From DAOOPX01 sp964653045 (lineage in GTDB: Bacteria > Patescibacteriota > Microgenomatia > UBA1400 > PJMF01): a stretch of DNA of 15,663 bases. The stretch spans positions 1-15,663 of the forward strand of contig CAZZBW010000020.1 of NCBI GenBank assembly GCA_964653045.1, given 5' to 3'. A model generated the notes under the pieces. It ran no database searches. It saw only the letters and a program-made list of their open reading frames with translations, and was not told the origin of the DNA. Each line of letters starts with the position of its first letter. Position 1 is the first letter of the stretch. Both the position numbers and the translations under genes were made by a program. Positions 1 through 7,601 of this stretch are shown in pieces.

Positions 1-26
1 CAAGGTATGAAGTAGCATAAAGAAAA

Positions 27-46
27 CCGAGGGTTTCAACCCTCGG
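27..46. repeat. 20-nt palindrome, copy 1 (leader of rluA-type gene)
   Basis: CCGAGGGTTTCAACCCTCGG forms a 9-bp perfect stem around TC. It lies 32 nt upstream of the pseudouridine synthase start and is not followed by a T-run, so it is not an obvious terminator. The same element, differing at one base, occurs at 15632-15651. This suggests a dispersed repeat family. Confidence 0.8.
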
Positions 47-78
47 AAGTTTATTAGTACAGGTGAAAACACACCAAG

Positions 79-891
79 ATGAAAAAAAACAGCGATAAAC
101 TTACAGAAACAATCTCAATCCTATATGAAGATGAGGATCTAGTGGCTATCGATAAGCCTAGTGGGGTGGTAGTGAACAACGCTAACTCAGTGAGCGGGCC
201 GACCATCCAAGATTGGTGGTCGGCTAAAATTTCTGGCATTTCATTTTCTGAAAACTGGCAAGCTTTGTTGCCCAAAGGTTTCAATAACGAGTATGGCACC
301 CCAGAAGAAATATTCGCCCAGCGGAGTGGAGTGGTGCACAGGTTGGATAAGGATACCAGTGGGGTGTTGTTACTAGCCAAAAATCCGGGAGCTTTGATTA
401 ATTTGCTTGCCCAATTTAAACAGCGTCAAGTTCACAAAACATACTTGTGTTTGGTTTATGGTCGTCTCGCTCAAACTCAGGGGGTGATCGATATCGCCTT
501 GGAAAGGAATCCAAAAAACAAACAAAAGATGAGTGTGAGTTTGAGCGGCCGACCAGCCGCGACTCAGTATCAACTGAAGCAACTTTTTCGCATACCTGAG
601 TCTCTTGACGCTAATCAAGATTATCTTTCCCTAGTTGAGTGCCAGCCCCAGAGTGGACGGATGCACCAGATCAGAGTGCATTTAGGTTATTTGGGTCATC
701 CGCTAGTGGGCGACGAAAAGTATGCGGGGCGCAAACGTTTTCGTCGCCATCGAGAACTACTTGGTCGTCAATTCCTCCACGCCTCCCAAATCAAGTTTAC
801 TCATCCTAGGACTAACCAAACCCTGATAATTGAGTCGCCGTTGCCCCGTGATTTAACCCAGGTAATTCAGCAACTTATTCATGTTTCGTGA
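79..891 (+). CDS. RluA-family pseudouridine synthase
   Basis: Predicted enzyme that isomerises uridine to pseudouridine in rRNA or tRNA in the cytoplasm. The family signature HRLDKDTSG is at residues 87-95 with catalytic Asp at 90; the DEDLVAIDKPSG segment lies near residue 18 and the SGRMHQIRVHL-GHPLVGDEKY block near residues 192-215, all typical of RluA/RluD. There is no room for an N-terminal S4 RNA-binding domain. A stretch of roughly 45 residues between the NKPxG-like motif and the catalytic motif is longer than in the common family members. ATG 79 is the start closest to the conserved N-terminus; upstream there is only a weak AGGTG at 61-65. Two inverted repeats lie in the gene (198-224, 8-bp arms; 709-748, 11-bp arms). 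The target site cannot be told from sequence, so no gene symbol is given. Confidence 0.9.
   Translation: MKKNSDKLTETISILYEDEDLVAIDKPSGVVVNNANSVSGPTIQDWWSAKISGISFSENWQALLPKGFNNEYGTPEEIFAQRSGVVHRLDKDTSGVLLLAKNPGALINLLAQFKQRQVHKTYLCLVYGRLAQTQGVIDIALERNPKNKQKMSVSLSGRPAATQYQLKQLFRIPESLDANQDYLSLVECQPQSGRMHQIRVHLGYLGHPLVGDEKYAGRKRFRRHRELLGRQFLHASQIKFTHPRTNQTLIIESPLPRDLTQVIQQLIHVS
709..748. repeat. 11-bp perfect inverted repeat inside the rluA-type gene
   Basis: Arms GGCGACGAAAA (709-719) and TTTTCGTCGCC (738-748) are perfectly complementary around an 18-nt loop. They encode part of VGDEKYAGRKRFRRH, just after the conserved GHPLVGD motif. It is one of several long coding-region inverted repeats in this window. 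Confidence 0.6.
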
Positions 892-915
892 GTAATTTCT
901 CCATAAATTTGCCTA

Positions 916-944
916 TTGGTTTTTATTTCCTTAGTTGTTAAAAT
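916..944 (+). promoter_or_regulatory. Promoter of the phosphoribosyltransferase gene (predicted leaderless)
   Basis: -35-like TTGGTT at 916-921, a 17-bp spacer, and -10-like TAAAAT at 939-944 preceded by an extended-10 TGt (936-938). The -10 ends 5 nt before ATG 950, so transcription would begin at or within the start codon. No Shine-Dalgarno sequence is present. Predicted by inspection only. Confidence 0.55.
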
Positions 945-949
945 CACAT

Positions 950-1570
950 ATGGCTGTCAAAAGCTTGTTAACTCAAATTCCTCATTTGAAAGAGTACTCT
1001 TTTTCGGGCGATGACGCGCAATACATTATTCCTTCGTTTGCTGATTTAGAGTGTTTAACTTATCAGCTAAGTCAGAAAATTCTTACAGATAAAACTCAGT
1101 ATGATTTGATCGTGGCTCTTGCCAAAGGCGGTTGGGCAATGACTCGCTCACTAGTTGATTTCACCCAAATTGAAGCAATTGCCAGTATTGGAGTGAAGTT
1201 TTACGTCGACATCGGCAAGAGGTTGCGTGAGCCACGGATCTATCAAGATTTATCGGTCAGCGTGTCTGGAAAAAAGGTGATGATTTTTGACGATGTGGCA
1301 GACACTGGTGGTTCGCTAGTGTTTGTCAAAAAATTATTAGAAGAGCGGGGTGCCCAAACGGTGCGAACCGCCACTCTGTTTTATAAACCCTGGTCAGTAA
1401 TTAAGCCGGACTTTTACGCAGCGCAAACCTCTACTTGGATTGTGTTTCCTTTCGAGCGGGTAGAGATGGGTCAACTTTTGGCTTCCAAGTGGCAAAAGCA
1501 GGGTATTAAGCCTGGGGAAATAAAAAAAAGAATTGACAGTCTTGGACTATTTTTTGATAAAAAAACGTAA
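950..1570 (+). CDS. Phosphoribosyltransferase (type I PRT fold)
   Basis: Predicted purine-type phosphoribosyltransferase joining PRPP and a nucleobase for salvage. The PRPP-binding motif VMIFDDVADTGGS is at residues 110-122, preceded by the DLIVALAKGGW segment that resembles the PPi-binding loop of hypoxanthine/xanthine-guanine enzymes; a conserved W-P-F region (TWIVFPFERVE) follows. The length, 206 aa, is normal. ATG 950 is chosen over an upstream TTG at 935 because a good -10 element overlaps the TTG and the ATG falls at the expected transcription start. Only 3 bp separate the stop from the next gene, a possible nucleotide house-cleaning enzyme, so the two probably form an operon. Base specificity cannot be read from the sequence. 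Confidence 0.8.
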   Translation: MAVKSLLTQIPHLKEYSFSGDDAQYIIPSFADLECLTYQLSQKILTDKTQYDLIVALAKGGWAMTRSLVDFTQIEAIASIGVKFYVDIGKRLREPRIYQDLSVSVSGKKVMIFDDVADTGGSLVFVKKLLEERGAQTVRTATLFYKPWSVIKPDFYAAQTSTWIVFPFERVEMGQLLASKWQKQGIKPGEIKKRIDSLGLFFDKKT

Positions 1571-1573
1571 ACT

Positions 1574-2635
1574 ATGAGTTTAAAGCGTGAGTGTGGTTAC
1601 GATCCCCAAAAAAGCGAAATTATCACTGATTGTTCTGACGCGCTAACCTTTTTAGCTCTGTCTGCTTATTGGGTAATACTTGGAGATTTTGACATAAAAA
1701 CTATTGAAGGACGTCCGCTGATTGATGGTGCGGGCAGGGTGTTGGTAGCTACTTCTAGTGAAAAAAAACTTAAAGGGGTACATGATTTCTTTAGCCAAAA
1801 TATTTTATTTATCAGAGGTGGCGATGATATCTTAGTTATACCCACTCAGTGTCCTGGGTGTGAACCGGCCGATGACGAAGCTGTGTTGGTAGCCATAGAT
1901 AAGGCATATCGTGCAATTGATCATTTATGTAATGGCAGGAGTGATCAGAAGGAAGGCGCGAAAGCGGTTGTAATCGGATTAGATGCTGTGGTTCGGGCAG
2001 GCTCTATTAAGCTTGATGGATCACCCAATTTGCATCATCTAATAAACCTTTCCAGAATTAAAGACGAAGAAGGTAATCTTCGACGACATCATCTTGATCA
2101 GCAAGTTGCCAAACTTCGGGAGATCTATTGCAATGGTCCCTCAGTTGTTGAATATGATTTGGCCGCAGTAGCTTCAGTTAAGATAAAAAATGGATCGAAA
2201 AAACATCAACAAGTAGCTATGACTGGTATCAGAATCACAATCCACCTTAGTAAATTTGATGAAGAAACAATTGAAAATATGTATGCAGATCCTGACGTTA
2301 TTTCTGAGTTATTGGGAATTAATGCTGGTTTGCCCATAGTGGACGAAGGATCACCAGTTCTGGGTAAAATTTCTCAAATTGAGATAAGACCATTGGCCCC
2401 ATTTTTAGCACCAAAAGCTAATGTTAACAAGGGAATTCAGGTTGGTGAACTTAACCGACGAGTGACCAACGCTCAAGTTGATGGGCTGACTTTGGACATG
2501 GGATCTCTCACGGAAGAGGAAAAAGAGCAAGTTTTTGCTAATTTAAGGACATGGATAGTTAATGGTATTCCGCCAAATTTTGGTGCGCTTTTCACTGTTG
2601 ATCCACAAAAAAACGGAGAACTTAAGGTTGTTTAG
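1574..2635 (+). CDS. Uncharacterised protein, distantly Maf/ITPase-like
   Basis: I do not recognise a named family with certainty. Residues about 53-72 (GRVLVATSSEKKLKGVHDFF) recall the N-terminal strand and phosphate loop of Maf and HAM1/ITPase nucleotide pyrophosphatases (ASSSPRR or ATxNxxK), and AKAVVIGLDAVVRAG near residue 130 recalls the Maf VIGADTVV motif with its catalytic Asp. A later segment (MTGIRITIHLSKFDEETIENMY) fits the TGV...F..L..E.I..Y pattern of Maf. The protein is 353 aa, much longer than Maf (about 190-200), with insertions and a C-terminal extension of about 90 residues. It is cytoplasmic, with no signal peptide or membrane segment. Its position directly after a phosphoribosyltransferase supports a nucleotide-related role. 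The gene call is firm; the function is inference. Confidence 0.75.
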   Translation: MSLKRECGYDPQKSEIITDCSDALTFLALSAYWVILGDFDIKTIEGRPLIDGAGRVLVATSSEKKLKGVHDFFSQNILFIRGGDDILVIPTQCPGCEPADDEAVLVAIDKAYRAIDHLCNGRSDQKEGAKAVVIGLDAVVRAGSIKLDGSPNLHHLINLSRIKDEEGNLRRHHLDQQVAKLREIYCNGPSVVEYDLAAVASVKIKNGSKKHQQVAMTGIRITIHLSKFDEETIENMYADPDVISELLGINAGLPIVDEGSPVLGKISQIEIRPLAPFLAPKANVNKGIQVGELNRRVTNAQVDGLTLDMGSLTEEEKEQVFANLRTWIVNGIPPNFGALFTVDPQKNGELKVV

Positions 2636-2644
2636 TGTTATGAT
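2636..2644 (+). promoter_or_regulatory. Extended -10 promoter of glyA (predicted leaderless)
   Basis: TGt-TATGAT, an extended -10 (TATGAT at 2639-2644), ends 6 nt before ATG 2651, placing the transcription start at the start codon. It overlaps the stop of the upstream gene (2633-2635) by one base spacing. No convincing -35 and no Shine-Dalgarno sequence are seen. Confidence 0.5.
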
Positions 2645-2650
2645 TGCTTC

Positions 2651-3973
2651 ATGAAAAATCGTGATCAAAGTGTAGAAAGTATTATTGCGCTTGAACTGCA
2701 GCGCCAAAAAAATACAATTGGTCTAATTCCTTCGGAAAATATTGTTTCATCAGCTGTGGCCGAAGTGCTCAGCTCATGTTTGTCAAACAAATACGCTGAA
2801 GGATACCCAGGCAGAAGATACTACGAAGGAAATAAGCATATTGATGAGATTGAGCGGCTGGCGCAGGATCGGATTAGCAAATTGTTCGGAGTGCCGTATG
2901 TCAACGTTCAACCTTACTCTGGCTCGCCGGCGAATTTAGCGATTTTGATGGCGCTTATGAAGCCGGGAGAAACACTGATGGGGTTGAAGCTGGCGATGGG
3001 CGGCCACTTGACGCACGGTCACCCGCAGGTGACCGCGTCAGGGAGTTATTACCGTTCTGTCCAGTACGGTGTTGATGCCAGTGGCCGCATCGATTTCGCC
3101 GAAGTAGAAAAGTTAGCTAAGGAGAACCGGCCAAAAGTGATTTTTGCCGGGAGTACGGCATATCCTTTTAAGTTAGATTTTTCTAAATATAGAAAAATTG
3201 CCGATCTTGTTGGAGCTTGGCTAGTGGCCGACATGTCTCATGTCACTGGTCTGGTAATTGCTGGTGAACATCCGTCGCCAGCTGAGCACGCTGACGTGAT
3301 TATGAGCACGACCCATAAAACGTTTCGTGGTCCTCGGGGTGCCATGATCATGGTAACCGAGAGAGGACTACAAAAAGACTCAGAATTGGGTAAAAAGATT
3401 GACTCAGCCATCATTCCTGGACTCCAGGGTGGACCACATAATGCCACCACCGCGGCGATTGCGATCGCCGCGGAGGAAGCTAGTTTGCCTGAGTTTAAAG
3501 CTTATGGCAAACAAATTCGCAAAAATGCTGATGCTTTAGCCAAGAAATTACTGGCAAACGGCATAAAACTTGTCGGTGGGGGCACCGAAACACACTTGAT
3601 GGTGATTGATTTAACTTACATCAGCCCAGGACTGGGTACTCAAGTAGCGTACGCCATGGACGTGGCTGGGTTAGTCGCCAATCGCAACACTGTACCCGAC
3701 GAACCGGTTGGACCTTTCTACCCATCGGGAGTGAGAATTGGGACGCCGCTCGTTACTACTCGCGGCATGAAAGAACCCGAAATGATCAAGATTGCCGACT
3801 GGATCGCGCACGTAGTTGCGATCGTCAAAGACCATACTTTGCCCGAAGAAAAGACACAAAGAACACAATTTATCAGACGGTTTAAGCTTTGGGCGGAGCA
3901 AAACCAGGATTTGCAGAAAATCAACCAAGAAGTACTGGTTCTAGCTAATAAATTTGAGTTATTTACTTGGTAG
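2651..3973 (+). CDS. glyA: Serine hydroxymethyltransferase
   Basis: PLP enzyme interconverting serine and glycine while loading one-carbon units onto tetrahydrofolate. The full-length protein (440 aa) carries family landmarks in order: SNKYAEGYPGRRYYEGN near residues 45-61, NVQPYSGSPAN near 85-96, LTHGH near 117, VADMSHVTGL near 194-203, and the PLP-lysine motif STTHKTFRGPRG with Lys at 223, followed by GLQGGPHN. The ATG is supported by an extended -10 immediately upstream. It partners functionally with folD about 4 kb downstream. Two strong stem-forming stretches fall inside it (3009-3040 and 3450-3473), both in conserved codons. It converges on the FkbM gene with 37 bp between stops. Confidence 0.97.
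   Translation: MKNRDQSVESIIALELQRQKNTIGLIPSENIVSSAVAEVLSSCLSNKYAEGYPGRRYYEGNKHIDEIERLAQDRISKLFGVPYVNVQPYSGSPANLAILMALMKPGETLMGLKLAMGGHLTHGHPQVTASGSYYRSVQYGVDASGRIDFAEVEKLAKENRPKVIFAGSTAYPFKLDFSKYRKIADLVGAWLVADMSHVTGLVIAGEHPSPAEHADVIMSTTHKTFRGPRGAMIMVTERGLQKDSELGKKIDSAIIPGLQGGPHNATTAAIAIAAEEASLPEFKAYGKQIRKNADALAKKLLANGIKLVGGGTETHLMVIDLTYISPGLGTQVAYAMDVAGLVANRNTVPDEPVGPFYPSGVRIGTPLVTTRGMKEPEMIKIADWIAHVVAIVKDHTLPEEKTQRTQFIRRFKLWAEQNQDLQKINQEVLVLANKFELFTW
3450..3473. repeat. 10-bp perfect inverted repeat inside glyA
   Basis: Arms CCGCGGCGAT (3450-3459) and ATCGCCGCGG (3464-3473) with loop TGCG encode part of TTAAIAIAAE after the GGPHN motif. The Ala/Ile codon run itself favours such symmetry, so this is a weaker member of the inverted-repeat set. 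Confidence 0.45.
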
Positions 3974-4010
3974 ATCAGTTTTTGCTAATCAATGTCACAC
4001 TGAGCGAGCA

Positions 4011-4703
4011 CTATCTCATTACATTTATCATCACCAACCCGCGTGCCTGATCTGATTGAACTTGTTTTCCTTGTTTCCACAGCGTGTAAGAGAATTTGTG
4101 TTTTTGGAGCAACTCTAATAGTTCGGTTAACTGATTACCGTCTCTGGGGTGAAACTCGATAAAAATTTGCTTGACGTTGATCAATTTGTCTTGGGCCTCT
4201 TGAATTAGCTGGAGCTCGTTACCTTCCACGTCGATTTTAAGTAAATCGATGGGTTGATCGAGTAGTGACGAGAGAGTCAAAGTTTCAACTTCAACTGAAT
4301 TGGGAAGAGGTTGGCTGGTCCAGGTGGTGGGACTTAGACTGGCGTTGAGTTGCCAATCGGTGGGTTTAGGATTTGACCAGAAATGTTGTTTACCGGCCTG
4401 AGTTGAAACAGCTTTTTGCAAACAAGTGACGCGATCTTCTAGTCGGTTTTGCCAAACGTTTTCCTCAAGGATTTTGAAAGTGATGGGGTTTGGTTCAAAA
4501 CTGATGATTTTGGCAGTGGGGAAGTGTTTGGCAAAGTAAAGGGTGGCGAGGCCGATGTGGGCGCCGACATCGATAATTGTCGGCGCCGGATTCTCTATTT
4601 CGGTGTAATAACAGTGTTCGGTCCATACCTCACGTTTAACATGATGGAACTCTTCGCTATTTAGATACGACACGGTGAAATTTGAGAGTTTGGTCTGCGG
4701 CAC
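4011..4703 (-). CDS. FkbM-family SAM-dependent methyltransferase
   Basis: Predicted methyltransferase, often acting on sugars or polysaccharides in this family. SAM-binding motif I IIDVGAHIG is at residues 43-51, the acidic-loop motif ISFEPNP at 67-73, and the FkbM hallmark LLKIDVEGNE at 154-163, followed by FIEFHP. The length of 230 aa is typical for a single-domain FkbM protein. The start is GTG (4703-4701); it sits only 18 bp from the nfo start on the opposite strand, and a -10-like TACAAT on the minus strand (4716-4711) ends 7 nt before it, so a leaderless mRNA is likely. The substrate is unknown; other envelope-type genes in the window make glycan methylation plausible, which is inference. 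Confidence 0.87.
   Translation of the reverse strand: MPQTKLSNFTVSYLNSEEFHHVKREVWTEHCYYTEIENPAPTIIDVGAHIGLATLYFAKHFPTAKIISFEPNPITFKILEENVWQNRLEDRVTCLQKAVSTQAGKQHFWSNPKPTDWQLNASLSPTTWTSQPLPNSVEVETLTLSSLLDQPIDLLKIDVEGNELQLIQEAQDKLINVKQIFIEFHPRDGNQLTELLELLQKHKFSYTLWKQGKQVQSDQARGLVMINVMR
4560..4587. repeat. 10-bp perfect inverted repeat inside the FkbM gene
   Basis: Arms GGCGCCGACA (4560-4569) and TGTCGGCGCC (4578-4587) around an 8-nt loop. The repeat covers codons of the SAM-binding motif region (PAPTIIDVGA), so protein constraint could account for part of it. Confidence 0.45.
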
Positions 4704-4721
4704 GTGTTATATTGTACCGCG
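4704..4721. promoter_or_regulatory. Divergent 18-bp promoter between FkbM gene and nfo
   Basis: The whole interval between the minus-strand GTG (4703) and plus-strand ATG (4722) is 18 bp. It contains TATATT (4708-4713) for the plus strand, 8 nt before the nfo ATG, and TACAAT (4716-4711) for the minus strand, 7 nt before the GTG. The core TGTTATATTGTA (4705-4716) matches 10 of 12 bases of the queA/tgt interval. Both genes would have leaderless transcripts from overlapping -10 elements. Confidence 0.5.
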
Positions 4722-5648
4722 ATGAATAATAAGAATTACCAGCAACGATTGATTGGCGCTCATGTCTCTGCCGCAGGCGGGGTAGAGAATGCTGTCGAGA
4801 GGGTAGCTGAAATTGGTGGAAACTGCCTGCAGGTTTTTTCTGGCAGTCCCAGGGTCTGGGCGAAAAAACCTTTAGATGCTCACAATTACCAGCAGATCAA
4901 AATTAATCAAGAGCAGCTTGGAGTCAAGGTAATATTCACGCACGCGATATACCTGACCAATTTAGCTAGTGAGAATCCAGAACTTCTCGTAAAAACCAGA
5001 AAAAGTTTGGAATACGATCTCAATTTTGACGCCAAAATTGGCGGGGGTGGGGTAGTGGTGCACTTAGGTAGTCACATGGGGAGGGGATGGGAAGCAGTGC
5101 GGGAGATGGTTGCTCAAGAAATTGTTGAGCTGCTGGCGAGAACTGATCCCAACTCAACTTTTTTAATTGAAAACTCGGCAGGCCAAAATGGTAAGCTTTG
5201 CTCACTGATGAGCGAAATCAGGTGGCTGATTGATCGAGTGGGGGAGTTGCGGGGGAAAAATGATGGGCGGTTGGGGTGGTGCTTTGATACTTGTCATGCG
5301 CATGCAGCTGGGTATGTGTTGAACGACGCCCTACCACCCCAGCCGCCTCAGAGTAAAAACCAATCTTTGGGTAGAGCGGTGGATGATATTAGCAAGTATG
5401 ATTTGTGGAAGGAGTTGCGTTGCGTCCACGTCAATGATAGCAAAGATCAGTTTGGGGCTGGCAGAGACCGACACGCCAATATCGGTGAAGGTGAGCTACC
5501 GCTCAACGCTCTGTCTGACTTTCTCCGCCAGCCCCAACTAATTCAAATTCCCCTAGTTCTGGAGGTTCCTGGTACCGATAAGTCAGGACCAGACAAAATT
5601 AATGTTGAAAGATTAAAAAAATTAATTCAAGGAGATAAAAACTCCTGA
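4722..5648 (+). CDS. nfo: Endonuclease IV (AP endonuclease)
   Basis: Zn-dependent base-excision-repair enzyme that cleaves DNA 5' to abasic sites; TIM-barrel fold. Family landmarks in order: RLIGAHVSAAGG at the N-terminus, the THAIYLTNLAS segment, VVVHLGSH, the metal-ligand motif LIENSAGQ, FDTCHAHAAGY, HVNDSKDQFGAGRDRHANIGEG and LEVPG. All predicted metal-binding His/Glu/Asp positions are present. The length of 308 aa is slightly above the usual 280-300, with a short Pro/Gln-rich loop (ALPPQPPQSKNQ) before the RAVDDISKYD segment. ATG 4722 is preferred over GTG 4704, which overlaps the divergent promoter. It ends at 5648 and the convergent VanW gene ends at 5649, so there is no space for an independent terminator. 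Confidence 0.95.
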   Translation: MNNKNYQQRLIGAHVSAAGGVENAVERVAEIGGNCLQVFSGSPRVWAKKPLDAHNYQQIKINQEQLGVKVIFTHAIYLTNLASENPELLVKTRKSLEYDLNFDAKIGGGGVVVHLGSHMGRGWEAVREMVAQEIVELLARTDPNSTFLIENSAGQNGKLCSLMSEIRWLIDRVGELRGKNDGRLGWCFDTCHAHAAGYVLNDALPPQPPQSKNQSLGRAVDDISKYDLWKELRCVHVNDSKDQFGAGRDRHANIGEGELPLNALSDFLRQPQLIQIPLVLEVPGTDKSGPDKINVERLKKLIQGDKNS

Positions 5649-6557
5649 TCACGGTAATTTGCCCACTCTTCTCTTGGTGAAGTCTAGAACTTGAAAGTTA
5701 TTGTTGGGAATGTATGTGGGAGTAAGCTCATACAATACTGGGGCAAAATTCGTGGTGATCTTTTCAACTTTGCTTACGACGCCTTGGACTTTTGTCTCGC
5801 GGTAAATTTGATTAAAACGAAAATACTTGTCCGCTCTCTTGACGAAATAGTGATTTTTTTCTAAAACATGAAATTTTTCTGTATATGGTTGAGTAGAGAG
5901 GATTTGACCTTTTAGATAATCATCCGTTAACCAAACCTTGAGTTGGAGTGGCTGAGAAGAGATGTTTTTTACTCTCAGATCAACATAATTATAAAAAATA
6001 GTTGCACCGCTCCCAAATGGTAAGGTTCGGCCAGAGTCGGGGAAAATATCCTTAGAATGATGATGTCGTTCGATTATTCTGACTGGAGCGTGAAGAAATA
6101 TCCAGTAGAGAAAGTTTGACAGTTGGCAAAGTCCACCACCTACCCCAGTAATTACTTGACCGTTTGAGAGTAACATGCCATCAACGTAACCAGCTGTATA
6201 ACTTGGTTTTTTCAGGATTTTCCACAAGGAAAAAATATGTCCAGGCTCAATGATCACCCCATTTAATTGCTTAATGGCTTGCTGTAAATTGATAATCTTT
6301 TGCTCCTGGAGCTTTGGATTACTACTGCCGAGCTTGCGTCTCAACAGCGATTGGTGTCTAGCGATGATATGACTAAAATAAACATGGCTGTGTTTATACC
6401 TTAGTCTTGGATCAAAAAAGTTAGAGATATCTCTGAACTCTTGGCGGAGGTAAATTATAGGTTTTTTTAAAAATAAGTATTTATTTGTAAACGTCACTCT
6501 TTTCGAGTTTTCATAGAGGAAAATATGGTGAGCAATCTCTGACACGGCCTTTTTCAT
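5649..6557 (-). CDS. VanW-family protein
   Basis: Member of the VanW family, first known from a gene in VanB-type vancomycin-resistance clusters, where its function is unknown. Strongly recognisable blocks are SLLRRKLG near residue 70, the hallmark TGVGGGLCQLSN at 137-148, APVRIIERHHHS at 157-168, and FPDSGRTLPFGSGATIFYNYVDLR at about 172-195. These resemble the enterococcal VanW itself more than the long peptidoglycan-binding YoaR type. The length is 302 aa. The N-terminus lacks a clear signal peptide or membrane helix. The presence of this gene does not by itself imply antibiotic resistance. It is isolated on the minus strand between plus-strand genes, looks richer in A/T than its neighbours, and contains no strong inverted repeats, which would fit acquisition by transfer. 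Confidence 0.9.
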   Translation of the reverse strand: MKKAVSEIAHHIFLYENSKRVTFTNKYLFLKKPIIYLRQEFRDISNFFDPRLRYKHSHVYFSHIIARHQSLLRRKLGSSNPKLQEQKIINLQQAIKQLNGVIIEPGHIFSLWKILKKPSYTAGYVDGMLLSNGQVITGVGGGLCQLSNFLYWIFLHAPVRIIERHHHSKDIFPDSGRTLPFGSGATIFYNYVDLRVKNISSQPLQLKVWLTDDYLKGQILSTQPYTEKFHVLEKNHYFVKRADKYFRFNQIYRETKVQGVVSKVEKITTNFAPVLYELTPTYIPNNNFQVLDFTKRRVGKLP

Positions 6558-6654
6558 TTTTTTAGACTTAATTGTGGAATATTTATGTTATTGGAATAAA
6601 ATAATGAAATTGATTTTATCACTGAATTAGTTGAAGACTCAATATAAACTGCGT

Positions 6655-6682
6655 TTGCTTTTTGATGGGGGTTTTGTAGAAT
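6655..6682 (+). promoter_or_regulatory. Promoter upstream of the DUF4430 gene
   Basis: TTGCTT (6655-6660), a 16-bp spacer and TAGAAT (6677-6682). The implied leader is about 30 nt and contains AGGA at 6704-6707, 11 nt before ATG 6719. It lies in the 161-bp divergent interval between the VanW gene and this gene, which otherwise holds only AT-rich sequence. Confidence 0.4.
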
Positions 6683-6718
6683 GAAGATCCTTTATACAGA
6701 GTCAGGACAACTTTCAAG

Positions 6719-7108
6719 ATGAAAAAAACACTTTTAGCTCTTTTCGCCGTCGGATTAATTGTTTTTGGTGGTTACTTGGTAATGTCGGGGCGCTTGGGCG
6801 TGAGCGACCAAGCGCCACCAGTTCTTAACACAGAAACAGAAGAACAACCTGAGTATATATTTTTGGCTGAAAATGACGGCCAAACAGCATTGGAGTTGTT
6901 ACAATCTTCTAAACAAGTCGAGTTATCGGCTTATGATTTTGGTTCATTGGTAAAATCAATTGACAATTTAGCAGCCAACGATGCTTACTACTGGGCTTTT
7001 TATGTCAACGGTGAGTACGCTCAGCAAGCAGCAGATAAAACTATCCTGACGGCTGGCGACAAAGTGGAGTTTAAGTATGAAAAAATTGAAGCATTTCCTA
7101 CTGAGTAA
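6719..7108 (+). CDS. DUF4430 (transcobalamin-like) membrane-anchored protein
   Basis: Small exported protein: Lys-Lys followed by a hydrophobic segment (residues 4-22) that serves as signal peptide or membrane anchor, then a DUF4430 domain. The domain is recognised from the TALELLQ segment and the block YYWAFYVNGEYAQQAADKTI followed by GDKVEFKYE. DUF4430 is related to the C-terminal domain of transcobalamin-type binding proteins, and bacterial copies often sit next to small membrane proteins thought to take part in uptake. No lipobox Cys is present, so a transmembrane anchor is more likely than a lipoprotein. The 3' end overlaps the next gene by 32 nt. An inverted repeat (6789-6816) encodes the linker after the anchor. 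The ligand is unknown. Confidence 0.85.
   Translation: MKKTLLALFAVGLIVFGGYLVMSGRLGVSDQAPPVLNTETEEQPEYIFLAENDGQTALELLQSSKQVELSAYDFGSLVKSIDNLAANDAYYWAFYVNGEYAQQAADKTILTAGDKVEFKYEKIEAFPTE
6789..6816. repeat. 9-bp perfect inverted repeat in the DUF4430 gene linker
   Basis: Arms GGCGCTTGG (6789-6797) and CCAAGCGCC (6808-6816), with two further inner pairs closing a TGAG loop. It encodes GRLGVSDQAP in the non-conserved linker between membrane anchor and domain, where an insertion would be tolerated. It is GC-rich relative to its flanks. Confidence 0.5.
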
Positions 7109-7601
7109 ACCTGGTTTTGGGCAAACTCTTTTCGCGGGGCTGACCCTAATATTGCGGTTTGGTTTTTTGCCGCCCAATGTCAGTGGGGTGGGGGCAGTGG
7201 GTTTTGCCAGCCCATCAATAATTCTGCTGATAATCACTACCGTTGGTTTTGATCTGATCAAAGGTGGACTTTACTCTGGTTTTTGGTGGACATATGCCGG
7301 ATTTCTTGGGTATTGGATCCTTGGTCGGCTTGCTGGTAAGAGTTTCAAGAAAAGATTAGCTTTCTTACCGTTGGCCTCAATACTGTTTTTCGTTGTATCC
7401 AATTTTGGAGTGTGGTTGAGCTGGTATCCTCGCACCTTGCAGGGATTACTCACGTGCTACACTTTGGCCTTGCCGTTTTATCGTAATACGTTAATTGGGG
7501 ATATGGTGTTTGGTTCAGTTGTGATTGCCGCAATGTATTTATTGAGTTCCAAGAAAATTGATTTAGCCAACTGGAAAATAAAAATAAATAAGAACGATTA
7601 G
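7077..7601 (+). CDS. DUF6580-type small membrane protein, putative transporter component
   Basis: Protein of 174 aa with about four or five hydrophobic segments. The block NFGVWLSWYPRTLQGLLTCY followed by ALPFYRNTLIGDMVFG is the pattern I associate with the DUF6580 family of putative transport proteins; the N-terminal RFGFLPPNVSGVGAVGF also fits. The start overlaps the DUF4430 gene by 32 nt and is supported by a Shine-Dalgarno GTGGAG (7064-7069) 7 nt before ATG 7077, so the two are translationally coupled. The pairing of a DUF4430 ligand-binding-like protein with a small membrane protein resembles a binding-protein plus substrate-specific-subunit arrangement. Transport and substrate are inference; no ATPase gene is in the window. 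Confidence 0.8.
   Translation: MKKLKHFLLSKPGFGQTLFAGLTLILRFGFLPPNVSGVGAVGFASPSIILLIITTVGFDLIKGGLYSGFWWTYAGFLGYWILGRLAGKSFKKRLAFLPLASILFFVVSNFGVWLSWYPRTLQGLLTCYTLALPFYRNTLIGDMVFGSVVIAAMYLLSSKKIDLANWKIKINKND

Noticed and set aside
989..1002. AAAGAGTACTCTTT palindrome in the phosphoribosyltransferase gene
   Set aside because: Seven-bp arms, AT-rich; such stems are expected by chance at this window size.
3009..3040. Bulged stem in glyA around GGTCACC/GGTGACC
   Set aside because: It covers the strictly conserved LTHGH region, so protein constraint can account for it; the perfect arm is only 8 bp.
4704..4721. GTG 4704 as the start of nfo
   Set aside because: It would place coding sequence over the divergent -10 elements; the conserved Nfo N-terminus fits ATG 4722.
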